Program-made: the position numbers and the translations under genes | The notes under the pieces: model-generated | What the model was told of the DNA's origin: nothing | The model's database searches: none | What the model saw: the letters and a program-made list of their open reading frames with translations, nothing else | Source of the DNA: Certhia americana | Lineage: Eukaryota; Chordata; Aves; Passeriformes; Certhiidae | Length of the DNA: 64,000 nt | Direction of reading: 5' to 3' | NCBI GenBank assembly: GCA_018697195.1 | Contig: CM031857.1 | Span: 91,895,991-91,959,990 of the forward strand | Shown: one piece after another, positions 40,401 through 53,981 of the stretch | How positions within the stretch are numbered: the stretch's first letter is position 1 | Layout: the number at the start of each line of letters is the position of its first letter

Positions 40401-43400
40401 GCATTTGGTCAAAACAAAAAAAGTAATGATAATGAACTTTATTTCACCCCATTAAACTATTACACTGAGTTTTAAGCATTTTATTCTTTGTTCACACAAT
40501 TAAAAACAGAATTACCTTTTTACCTATTAAACTACAGTGACAAAATTCAGTTCTTGCTACTAATAGCTAAAAAGAAAAGGCTTTCCATGGCTTTTCCATG
40601 AACATTCTGCTCATTCACCTCAGTTCAGAAGCTCGCTCTTACCGTGTGAGATGGCACAGAGTGAGGTTTAATGGTGGGATTCCCAACAGTTGTGACTTTG
40701 GTTTGCTTCTGCAGGTGATCCACCCATTCATGCAAATCTTGTTGGTTGTTACAAGATACTAATATCCTTTCAATCATATTTCCTAGGTGATAGATACCAG
40801 AAAGACATAGGAAACAGAAAAAGAACAATTTAGTCGATCTGAACATGATTCAAAAAGATGCTCATCTCCTAAAACATTATGCCCTCTCAATACTAAGCAA
40901 AAGGTTAAATCATATTTTCAGTACAGTAGAATCTCACTTTTCCACACTGTAACACACATCGCCTCCATGTATTTATTCTTAGCCAAGCACAGGAGTTCTG
41001 CTTTTTTCCCCTAGCTCTAGTAATTAAGCACAACCTTAAATGACAAGAATAGGAGACAGGTTCATCTACAAGCCTTATGCTTCTCCATCTTCCCCAGTGA
41101 AACCAGTACTAAAATGTCATTCTTGAGTCTGTACACTACAACAAAGGAAAAGTTATAAAATAAGAGTTCACCAATCTTCTCTCAGAAGAAGGCGTAACAT
41201 TAAAGCAAAGGCAAAAGTCACTTGGGAATGTAATCTCAACCAATGATAACTTTCATTTTTGCACTTAACACATTTAACCCATCTCATCCCCCTTGAGGTC
41301 AGCTTCATAGCTATTATAGCAACAAACCATTTTCTCAACATAAACAATTTTTTCCCCTGTGACTCATGGCACTGATATCATACTTGAGACAGTCAAAATT
41401 AGTTTATTTAAATGCAACCTACTTGGAGGTAGAACTGATCCAGAAAATGAATGTAGATACAAAACTTCACCATGGGGACCCTGCACTGTCCTTTAAATTA
41501 TCTCAGGACATACATGATGAAATGAACAACTAAACAGATAGAAATTACCCAATACAAGCATAATGACAACAATCATTAACATCAGAGATGCTAAAGGAGC
41601 ATCTCATTTTCTCAAGGAAGAGGTGGAAAATTCCTAGAACAAAACTCTTGCTCAAAGCTCTTCCAGAGGCTCTTGAATTCCTATTCTTTCACTAAATAGT
41701 ATACTTCAAATTGCTTCATCACAAAAGATGAAGCAAGGCTACTGCCTCTATTCATTACGACACAGAAATTCCAGGACGAATCCCATGCAAAGAGCTCCTT
41801 AACTTCTTAAGAGACACAGTAAAAAGCAGACTAAGTGAGGCTCTGGGTAGCTGTGTTACAAAGTTTGTGTAATCACAGTATGGCTGAGGCTGTATGGGAA
41901 CTCTGCAGGTCACAGTCCCCACTGCTCAAGCACAGACACCTGGAGCTGGCTATCTGGAATCATGGCTAGGCAACTTTCCAGTACCTCCAAGGACAGCCAT
42001 GTCTCCAGGCACCCTGCGCCAGTGGCTTGGTCACCCTCACAATGAAAAAGCTTTTTCCTCTGTTCAGAGTGAGCATTTAATGTTTGAAACAGTATATTCT
42101 GGGATAACTAGTAAATAAAAGTACCAATGGACAATACCTGCTATCTCAAATGCATTTTTATGGTTTTCACTGTCTTCTAGCTTTGTAATAGTCATTCCAG
42201 TCATAGGCAGTTTTCCCTTAAAAAAAAAAAAGGTAACATCGATGTTAAATATAAAAAACATAAAAACATTACCAATTACAGAAAATACTATCTTTAAGAT
42301 CTGAAAAAAGACATTCATAGTAAATTGACACATTCACCTCAAAGGGTTTAAAAACATTTTAAAATGCATACAAGCATCTCACAACGGGAGTTTTTCACGT
42401 GTCCAACTTCTGCAAATGACATCTGTTACAGCAGTAAGTCTAGCTGATACCTATTCAGGCTACAAAATCCATACAAATACAATATTGATCATTCCTCCAT
42501 TTCGGGTTCTTGAAACTGAGACCTCCAGGATCATCCATATTACATCTGGAGGCAATAGTGACTTTTCTTTAAACACATTTGTTAGCAAACTGATTAGTTC
42601 CCAGAAAAAGGTCTGTAAAACATGCAAATTTATAAAGGAGTACTTCACTAAATAAATGCATCAATTATTTACTGAAGATTTATTTCCCTAATAATGCCAC
42701 TACTAAATTCCCAGAAATATTTTGCAGAAAAAAAAGCCATGAACACCTTCAAATTTGTAAATTTTCTTCAGAAGAACATATTAATTTTGCAGATGATCCC
42801 ACTTTAAACTCAGTCAAGCAGGAAAAAGAAAGTCAGTATAGGACAACATTTTGACCCTTTAGAAACACAGAAGAATAAATAAAATCGAGTATTTTTGGGA
42901 TGAAAGTCCTTAGCAAAAACGAAACTTCAATAAAAGATCTTTAAAACACTTCCTGTATTCTCCTGCACAGAAACACTATTCAGCAAATAGTGGCAAAAGC
43001 ACAAATACTATGTACTGTGGAATTTTGGCTCCAACCGAGCAAAAAGAATAAAAAACAACTTTATGTTTTCCTCTTTCCTAAAGACAGCAGAATGGACAAA
43101 GGTTTCTTAGAAACTTGAAAATGAAAAATCACTTGATATTCTGTAGGCACAGAGCACGCTCAGGCCCAAGATACCACAGAGAAAGGAGTCCTCTCGTGGC
43201 AGCTTCCCCACTGAAGGATGGTGGCCTGGGCACTACGCAATGCAGCTAAAATTTGCTCTTTTCCCTTTCTTCCCATGTTTGCTGGTTCATGAATAATACA
43301 GCATAAAACCACAAGAGATGTGCAAGAACTGCTGACACAGGTGGGGAGGCAATATATGGGCACACTGGTGACAGAGATCACCTGAACCACATGGCAAGAA

Positions 43401-46400
43401 AAAGTACAAAGTCGGCAAAACAGAAAACTGAAGTGAACTTGTGAATCAGTTATATTTCCCTTGTTCTAACAAACAATTGCGTAGCCCTCCTAAGAAGTAT
43501 GGGCCTTGCACCTTGTGACTTCAGCTTACCACTGCTAGAAGCTCTTCCCATTAGCTCATGTGGTAGATACCTGCACTGTCAACCAGAAAATCTGAAGCAT
43601 AACAATTGGGCTATTAAGAAATGCAGGGAAGGTGTTATGTTGGATGATGTCTCCAGTGGCATAATTTCCCTGAGTATGACTGAGGGAACTGCATCATCTT
43701 CTGCCCATATCCATCCCAGTTCTGAGTTGTGAACCTTAGAAAAAATGTCCAGGAGGCCCACATTATGCACTCTAGACATGGGCTCTGAGCAACAGTCTCA
43801 GACACAAACAGTGATGGAATAATTTTACCTTGCTGTGAACATGTAAGCATTAAAATCTGAGACATTCTCAGTGATGGGACTATCACACATGAGGTCATGA
43901 GGAAATTAAGAATTTTGCTTTCAAGAGATGGTTGGATAGCGAGCACTAAGAAAGGGTTGTGGCTAGAAGCTGAAGGAAAATCCAGACTTCATCCATAGGG
44001 CATCTAGTCTATGAGCCCCAAAACAACTTCTACTCTGTGACTCAGTGCTCATTAAATGGAAAAAACTAAAAGATGAATTTTAAAAGTGTGCCACTGATTC
44101 CACAATAAAATACTAATGTGGATGCATTTAAACAAACTGATGGCACCCTAATTCACACTAATGAAAGCTTAAGGGGGCTGTGCAGTTTTGTTAAGTCTCA
44201 AGCAGCAGTCAAAGAGCACTAACAAACCTATGCAGCAATAGTGGTTTCCCACTAGAAACCAGCAGATCTAAACAGATCTAAAAAGGTAAAAAGTATCCTT
44301 GGTGATACTCACAGCTACAAAGAAAATCAAACCCTGTGCCAGAATTTTATAAGACAGATGACCACTTCTTATTGCAGCTATTACCTTTTATCTTTATAAA
44401 TGCAAGAGTTTAATAATCCTTCCAAGTTTCCTATGAAATATCATTCGGAAAGAACACAACCCCCAACACATTTTTACACATATGTAAATGTATTACTTTA
44501 CCTGATAGATAAAGCCACTCATTCTTGGGCTGGCAGACAACATTAGCAAAATGTTAGGGAAGAGAAGAAGATACCTTTCATTCTTTTCCTTGTTAAAAGA
44601 AGAAAATGAAAAAGTAAATACACCATTTGCAAGCCTACTCTCCTATTTTTCTATTACTAAAAGCTATCAGCATTATAACTGGATGATTACTCCACAAATC
44701 TTTGCTCAATGTAAAATTATCTCTCCACTGTATTTAGAAAATTTAAAATAAAAAGAAAAAGAAAGGGAAAAAAGAAGGAAAGAGGATGACAGAATTACTT
44801 ATTTTCTACTTGAAAAGTGCTACTGTTGCCTTGTATTTTAGAACAGGAATTTTCAGTCTGGGTGAAATACTGACCCTGTTTAATATGATAACAACTATTT
44901 GGCCAATTTCAGTAAAACCAAAATTACATACTGGAACTATTTCTTCCTATAATTTAGATGGATACTGTTACAGTCGTATCGAGACTGTGGTCTCCCAAAT
45001 TGGAGATCAGATTTTTAAACACTGGATTATGCCCAGAAGTAGAAAAAGTGAAGGAACCATTACTATAGTCACAACAAAAGCATTCATTACTTCATTCTGG
45101 TTTTAATTTGCTGGTTTCATGTATGAAGTTATCCATTGTGGTTTTGTTTTGGGGTATTCTTAAGGAAGGAGGAATAAGTTTACTTTGACTCTACTGCTAT
45201 AGACAGCAAAAGGGAGAAGCATTAAAGTGTAAAATTCTAATGACAAAATAAGTATATCAACTGACAAAGCCACCGTCCTAATTTCAAGTATCTTTGCAAA
45301 ATTACAAGTCCTTAGCAAGTTTTAATATTTTTAAGTAAACATTTGCAAATGTCTATCATTTTCAGAAAGACAAAACCAAACCCAGTTGCTGTTGCACAAA
45401 TGAAGCTGTCCTGTATCTCACCAAAAAGCTATAATGCTAAACAGAAATTTCTAGAAGTCCATTACATTTGACATTTTACCTCATGATGGGAGTGGGGGAT
45501 GGTGATTTGTTTTGCTGGCTTCAAAAAGAGACATGACTGCAGAAGATGCACTATCAGCTCTACTGAATCTTATTTATTTACTTTAACACCTAACAAAATA
45601 TCTGAGAGAAAAATATCAAGTGACTAACTTTTAAATATTCAGTTGCATAAACATTTTTCTTTTTCTTCATATTTTTAGACCTCTTTGTTCTAAGGGAGGA
45701 AATGGACTGAATGAGGTTGCAATTCAAAAGCCCTCATCAGGTTCAAAGCCTCATTGATTTTTCAGGAGAACAACAAGCAATAAAAACATGTCAGTAACCT
45801 GTATAATGTTGCCTTTCTGTTAGCACTTGCTTTTAAGATTATTTTAATATTATTTCTGGTGGGACAAGTTTTTCTTTATGTTTTATTTGCTTCTTTGGTT
45901 AGAAAAAAAAAATTACCTGTCACTTTTAGCTTTCTAATGTATTTTCTTATTCTATTTCTCAAAGATCATTTGGTACTCAAGCTTGCATTTCAAAATTTAC
46001 TACTTGATCAATGTACCCATAACAGCCAAAAAAGAGTTGGTCTCAGACACCTTACAACATAAAACTTTCAACATTTTGCTATTTAAAGCACAATGTAATA
46101 ACTGCTATGCATAATGATCCTGTAACATAACAACACATGGAAAACCTTGTTTAATTATGCACTTTGAAAAAAAGCCCTGCAAAAATCATCTTACAATATA
46201 TTTATAACTGCGGTATTCAGTCACTTTACAATAAACTTTACGGAGAGCATTCATCTTCAAGGAATGTATTTTGGATGTTTTTTAATAAAAAATGCTTTAA
46301 CAGAGAAAGACTTTGTCTTAGATTATCATCTCTGAAGCACTCTCTTTCTGCCGTATAATTATAATGAATTTTATTCAAAATTGGAAGAGTAACAGTAAAG

Positions 46401-49400
46401 ATGAGAAGGACATTACCTCACTTCCAGCACACTGAATCATAACTTGGGACATGTAAATCACATTGCCAAGTGTTTTGATATCCTCTCCCTCCCAACAACG
46501 AATAGCTTCTGTCAGTATTTGTAGTTCAAGTTCTTTCCGTTTCCGTACTTCTTGACATTGTGCCTAACAAACACAGGGAAAAACATCATCCCTATAAACT
46601 CTACCAATTAGAATGGGTTAAGGGTAGAAATACCATTACAGTTTATTTATTGCTGCTGTGCTTGTATTACACAGAAGACAGCACCTTATTTGGAGCAATT
46701 TCATTTAGATGACTATTACCAATATTTTTTATAAACTAGTTTTACTAAATTAAATACTAAGGCTTTTCAAGACAGTGACTTCAACTACCATTCCAAATTC
46801 AGTCATAGTTCTGTTACTCAATTTTCTCCTCCCTTTATATTTCAAATTTTGGAATGACTAACAAAACTGAACATGCTCAACAGCAAAGAGCAACACAGCT
46901 ATCAGAAGTACACATCTATACAACAAAGCATCATCTTTCAGTAAAAAGTGACATGCCACCTGTGCAAACCATGAGTGTTTATAACCTTGTGTTCCTACTT
47001 TTAAGAACTCCAACCTGCTCAACTTCTGTTTATTTGAATTTTTCTCAACATAATTGTTTCCTATTTTTTTGTATAGCATCCAACAGGATGTAATCCACAA
47101 ACCTCTTCTGAACACTGATAACACTAAATTTCTGATTTAAAAGAAAAAAAAAAAAAGCCAGGTTATCATCAGCACACATTCCTAACAGGAAGCACAACAC
47201 ATTAAGTTTATGGCAACTGAGACTGCATTAATCATTGCTTGCTGCAGTTGAGGCATAGGTTTTTATTTTTTGTGAAGACAGTAATGGAGAGCTTATCTGT
47301 TCAAATTAGGCTTCCTGTTCCAATTATTATTAGAAGCTTCCTCTTCAACCCCCCTCAAATCCAACATCATTCCCTGAGAAGGAATGCACATCAAAAAAAA
47401 AGTCAGAACATGTAGTCATTTGTTGTAAAGAAGCCCTTCTTCAGGACCCTAGTCACACAAGCACTGGTAGAAAGGGAGATGAAGTATGATGCAAGGGCAG
47501 ACAGAGGTGCAGAATACTTTGCACAACACTTCCACCAACAGTCTACTTATTACAACTCCCCAGCAAGCTATCCTTAGCTCTGCCCACATGCAGTATTAAT
47601 TCTCAGGCTTTTAAAAATTCATTGCACATCTATGAAAAAGCTTCACTTTTTTAAGCCATAGAGGGAGATGTAATTAGAAAACATTCTACTGAAAATATAA
47701 AAGCTATTCTTTTATCACTCTTACAGAAAGATTTTTGAAGGCAGTCATGGATTTTTGAATATCTGGACGATCCGAATGATAATCCTAAAAACAATGGAGA
47801 AAACACACAAAGTTCAGTTCTAGCAAAATTAAATTTTTAAAAGTGTTAGAGGCTTAACTGAAAACAAATAAATAATTCTTCACAATTGAAATTGTAGACT
47901 GATCTGGTCTCTTCATGACCTTCTTATATTAAACACTGGTGGGTCTGGCTTGTAGTAAAACTGCAGTTACTTAGCACAATCCTAGTTATACTTAAAATAG
48001 AAGATTCTTAAAGAACTTCTAAGAACTTCTTAAAAAGAAGTTTTACAAGATCTAGTGGATAAGAGATTTTGAAATCCCAAGAGGGAAGTATTTACAGAGT
48101 TCTGTTTAGCAGGTTACCTTTGTCACAAAGGTGATTCCCTACAGACTAACTAGCACGTTCTGCTGTAACTGGCTGACATACCAATCGGTGTGACAAGACC
48201 CCCACATTTCTATTTATCTTTTTTTCCCCCTCCAAACATTTAACCTATAAAATGCAAAGGTGAAAAGAGTAGGTCCACAAACACCTCTTGTCCTGTCCAA
48301 AAGATCACTTTTGGACAGTGTTCACGAGAAGTCAGAGGGACTACTTTGCCAATGTGTTTGGCATGCTGAGGTGAAAAGCAGCACTCCTACAAGATAAAGA
48401 GGCCTCAACTAGTGTGCAGTACACACATTCAATGTCAAGTCAACTAGAGACCCTGGTAAGACTACTCTAGGGATGATGATTAGCTTCTCTGGATAGTTTT
48501 ACTTTAAATGTTTAGCTTTTATGGGAAGTTTTACTGCACTGACTTTTACATACACCACTGCAGCCTGTGGTTTAGAAGGCTGATGGAAGAGCAAGCAAAT
48601 GCAAGTTTGGGTCCCATCATGTTTGACATGTACCTTTAAAATAATTGTTGTCAAATCATCATTAAGCTGGAACATAAATGCTGATAAGATATACCTCCAT
48701 GTGCCTTTCAAGTTCTTTGAGTAACGTGGGGTATTTATCCAGACGCATAAAAGGTTTGCTGAGGCCCGTGGTCAGTACAAGGATCCCAGGGCTGTTTGCA
48801 CCTTTCATCTCCATGAACTCTCCTAGTTCCTCACTGTGTACAGAAGATATTTAAGCAAATTAGGATTTAATTATCAAAACAAATAAATTACATTGGATTC
48901 ATGAATCAGTCTTTCATCTGCAATGAAGTATGCCAATAAAACAGGAGGCTAAATAAAAAATTAATTCAAGTACAATTCAACTCAATTCAAGTAATTCAAC
49001 TTAAGTGCTGTGACCAGTTTGTGTATTAAATAAAATACAGGAACAAAGTCACGTGCAGATTTGGGGTCCAACCAGGAAAAACATACATAGGATCTAATCC
49101 ACTGTTCTATAACCAGAGCTCAAAGTCAGTTTCTAAATTCAAGCAACAATTACAGAATAAAGTTGTATTTTATTACTCAGCTCTTTAATCTAGTAAAAAT
49201 ATATATGAAATTAGAGATAGTTTACACAAGCAAGAGTCAAATGCCTTTTTTATGGTGTCAGACACTAATAAGAAGACAGAACATTTTAGAAGTTCTTTCT
49301 CTCCCATTCTTACATGTTTAATGACCTCATCTCACATCCAAGATGTTTATGCAAAAAAAAAATGACCAACATCCAGACAAATGGTAGAAATAATCACCAT

Positions 49401-52400
49401 ACAGTCTATTCTCTAATGAGTTAGGGTTTCATTAAGTGTGGACTTACACAACACACTTCTTTCACAGCAAAGCCACTGAAAGAAATCCAAGAAACCTAAT
49501 ACTCTCCATGTATCAATTGCTGCTCCCCGTCTCCAGGCATTTTTTGTATTAGAGTAATTCAGAAATGGCCAAGCCCCTCAATGTCTACAGCAACTCAGTT
49601 AAAACACCAGATCTGAGAATTTCAGCTCCCTTTGCTATCAAGGAAACAAAATAGCTACATCTTCTGCTTATAATGCAGAGATTTTAGAGGACTATGGTAG
49701 AGGAGGACTAGCTTTTCAAGTTTAAATTACCAAGAATAAAATGAGCCCTCTCCATTTGGCATGGAAGATATGGAAGCATCTGGGCTGATTGCCAGGTTTC
49801 ATAAAATACAAGTTGCCAAAGAGCACAGAATTCTAAAGGCAAAAATCTAAGTAAAAGAAATACAGAAAACAATTTATTAAAAATGTAACGTCTTACTTAA
49901 TTCAAGACATATACACACTCCTTCCCATTTCAGAGCCAGTTACAATGCTTATTAATGTCATTTGCCCAAATAGAAGAAGACAACAGAACAAGAACACAAA
50001 CATGGTGCTTCAGGGTGTGGTTTAGTGGTGGACTTCGAATCATACTGTTAATCCAGCACTGTCATCTTAAGTCTTTCAATCTAAATGATTCTACAGTTCC
50101 ATGCACTGTGACCTTCCCATCCCAATATAAATGCTCTACCCACCATCCCACTTGGATCACTCACCTCCCAGGTACCCAAGTTTCCCCCAGTTCACAGAAA
50201 AGAAGGTACTTTTCCATATAAGTTTACTTGTCTTCAGACTAGTTAATTGGCATTTACTTACACTACCTTGCTTTTGTATATCCAACACTGTGTCTGAATT
50301 GTCAGGTCCATCATCATTTTACATCACCTCTTTCAAGAGCTTTCTGTCCTCATTCTAAGGAGGCCCAGGCACTCCTTAGTGTATGCATTTGTGCCATTTC
50401 AGCTGCCTTTAACTAGAGTGGAGAAAGAAGGCGAGGGGATTTCTCAAAAATCCACTGTGCATTTTAAGTATGCAAAGAGAAGGGCTGGGCACACTTGGGA
50501 AAGACCTTGCATCCCTCTTAGATAGATCTTGCAGGATCTATCAGCAACTCCAGGCCTTCTAAATCAGCTTGTGACAAGCAGGTTTTAGCCAAAATTAAAA
50601 CACCTTGGAAAACTTCCTACAATACCTCACATGAAGAGTTATAATAATGCAACACAGATGAATCCAAGTACTTTTTTGCGCTTAAATTTAAAATCAAGTA
50701 AAGCTGGCCAGCTCTGAACCTAGAGGCTGAAGACCTACTTTGCCTAGCACTTCCTTAATCACAGCCCTTATAGCTTAGCATAAAATCACACCACTTCAGA
50801 ACTCGACAGCTGACTGCAGTGGCACCCTAAACAAGACTAAAGATTTTGACTTGTAAGTGTGTCTTGGGTTATTGTATCCCCAGTTATTTCGAGGTCAAGT
50901 ATTCAGGGTAATTCATTGAAACATCAGGCTGCATGGCTACAGTGTGGGGGCGCCTCCTCTCCCTCCTGACTCAGTTAAAAGGAAATAAACTGTTTCCAGT
51001 AAACCATAAAGGTATGACACCCAGTTCACACAGGAAGCTTTACCAAAGTTCAACTGGGAAAGACCTTCTGCCAGAAGGCACTCCTTGGTTTTAAATTTCA
51101 ATTGCCTATGTATATGACACTCATCACGTGCAAGTCATTGCTTTTTTGTTTTACCCATTCATTGCAACTGTAATCATCCTTGTAAGACATTTCTTACAAG
51201 AACCAAGAGGAAGTAGCTGTTTAAACTTATTGTTTGCATTTTGTTTGCTTCAGGCAGACACCGTCCTGATGCCTCATTCTACAAACTCTTCCCTTTTACA
51301 GTGTCTACCAGTGTTCCCCATTTCAGGGGGCACAATCCACAAGTGTAGTACACATTCTCTTTCACCCCTATGTAGCTGGATTTTCCACAGGATGTGACAA
51401 TCTCAAACACCACAGGCCAATCAATTTACCACTGTTCTGAACAGTCCTCATTTCTGCCCTTAGACTGCTAAGGGTCAAAAACCCCCATTCCTAATTACTT
51501 CAGCTATCTGCATACAGTTGGGTGCATACAAATGCATTATATAAATAGTATTTGCTGAGCTATTCACTCAGACAATGCTTGCACTTCCTGCTCCCCTTTT
51601 TTTTTTTTTTTTTATTTTAATGCTTTTAGTGTAGGAGAAACTTTGGTTCCCATTTCACCCATAGCAACATTTCTAATTTTCATTATCATTGTTCCATTTC
51701 TTCAACATCAGCATTATGAAAGAGATGTGTGAAAAAATAGGGGAAAATTCACTAAACCTTGAATTAAAATTGACTTCTTGGAAACCTGAAATAAAAACCT
51801 CTTTTGTTTATTATCTTGTTTTCACTGCCTACTCTGCAATCCCTTCAACTAAACACACTCTGTGGTTATGCCATTCTCTGTTCAAGTGACACTTGGTGTT
51901 GATCATTGCTTTTTTTACTTAATCACAATATAGGAATCTATGGAGCAAGTTTAAACCTCAGCTCACTTGATACTTACACAAAGTCCTGAAAAACAGGCTG
52001 AGCAATGGCATCACCAGGAAGCCTTTAACAGGGAGCTGTGTTAATAGGTGTAATTAAAACTGAATGACGTAGTTTTCCTCCCAACATTCCCAAGAGGACA
52101 ATGTTTTCTTTCATATACTTCTATGTTTCCATCTGACAAGTTTTGACATGCCTGCTTGTTCAAGCTCTAGTCTGAACACAGACACACACTCCTTTAATAC
52201 AATAGTAGCCAAAATTTTGTCTGAGCAGTGCCATCATGGAGACCACCTTATCATTCTATTCATGCTATACCAACCTGGCACCTCTGCAGCTTTGTGGATA
52301 TAAAATATCCATCAAAATGTGGATGCTACTAAAGCTCAAAGCTTAAAGTGAGTGTCTTTCATTTAGTCACAAAAGACAAAAAAAATAGTACAGGACATAA

Positions 52401-53950
52401 CGGAAGGGTTTACTTTCAAAAACATATAACTGGGTTAAAATACTGTTCAAACATAACAGTTCACAACCACTTTTTAATTAATTGCAACATAAAAAAAGAC
52501 TGTGTCAGCTGCTTTTCCAAAGACAATGGCTCTTTCATGTTACAATTTCAATTGATGACTTCAAGTACAGCAGTCTCCTAGGCAATATACACTAAATGAA
52601 ACTCCAGCCGAAAGCTAAGAGTATGTTTTAATAACAAGCTATCATTTAGTTGAACAGGAAAATCTTTTGAACTGTGAAATCATCAACTCAGTCACAACTG
52701 CCTAAGCAAGTAGCTTTTCAGAAAGAAGCAGATGAGGCTTTAATTCACTACTTGCATTACTTGACACAATAAAATGCAGAGGCATACAAAAGCACTGTAC
52801 TTCATTTATTCTGAAATCTCAAGCTGAAAAGTTCTCCCCACCCCAGACTAGAGCTGGTTCACAGCTTGAGATATTTTAAAGGTCACCATGAAAAGTGTCT
52901 TTAAGCCCTACTAATATATTCAAATCTTTCTCAGAACAGCTGCCTCAAAAGCTGCAAATCACACTGGAAGAGGGAAGAAAACAAAGTTCAGATGTGCCTA
53001 CAAGTACTAGAAGGAAAAAGAAAAGGCCACTGAACCTTAAGGAAAGCAGATCCAAGAACTAAAAATGTATACATTTAAAATCACAACTTACACTTCTGAA
53101 GGAGGTCCCTGTTTGTAATAGATGGAGCACGAGCTGTCACTGCTGAGGGGTCTGAGGACTGCACACAGGCACCGCATTTTGAGAGCGTCGTGACACAGCT
53201 TAGCACAGCAACCCCTCAGCTGCAGCTTTTAATTTCCTAGGGCTAAATCTCCCAGTCAAGCTCCTCTCCCAGAGACTGTTGCTTGGCGTATGACATCAGC
53301 CTGAACACTTGCAGGCTCAGGGATCCACCGAAGTGGGGGAGGCACAAAGAGTTTTCTGACTCAAACTGATCTGTATTCCATGCTCCAGTTACTCAGAGTA
53401 ATTGTGAAGTTCCAGCCCCACAAACTTTATCCAGACTGCTAGGTCCGTAATGCAAGTGTAGAATAAGTCTGGGACGTTTTATCTAAGAGAACAGAAGAAT
53501 CTAGCAAAATTAATGTTTCAACAAGTAAAGAGTTGGGAACAGCTTTCTTGGTGCTGAGAACTGGCTTGATACTTGCCACTTTGCAAAATAAAAAAAAAAG
53601 CAGGTGTGTGTTAGTAATTTTCAACTAGCTCTTCATCAAATTAAATTTTCTTCTGGTAGGATTTTTTTTTCTGTCTGTTTTAAAATAAATATACTGCTGT
53701 TTAAACAAAGTGAAAAAGTTTAACACCCCACCCTACCCCTCCAAAATTACATACCTGATGCTGGTTACATTGGGTCTGTACAGTCCATATTTCCTCAAAA
53801 TAACTTTTTGTCCATTGATCAGTGGGGCCTGTTACATTTGGGTTTTTTAAATTATGTTATCCAACCTTCAGTAAATCACACACTCAAATATGTTTCCTCT
53901 TGTCATTTTTAGATATAGTCCATAGGAAGTCCCAGTCCTAGCTTCTTCCT

Positions 53951-53981
<31 letters not shown>

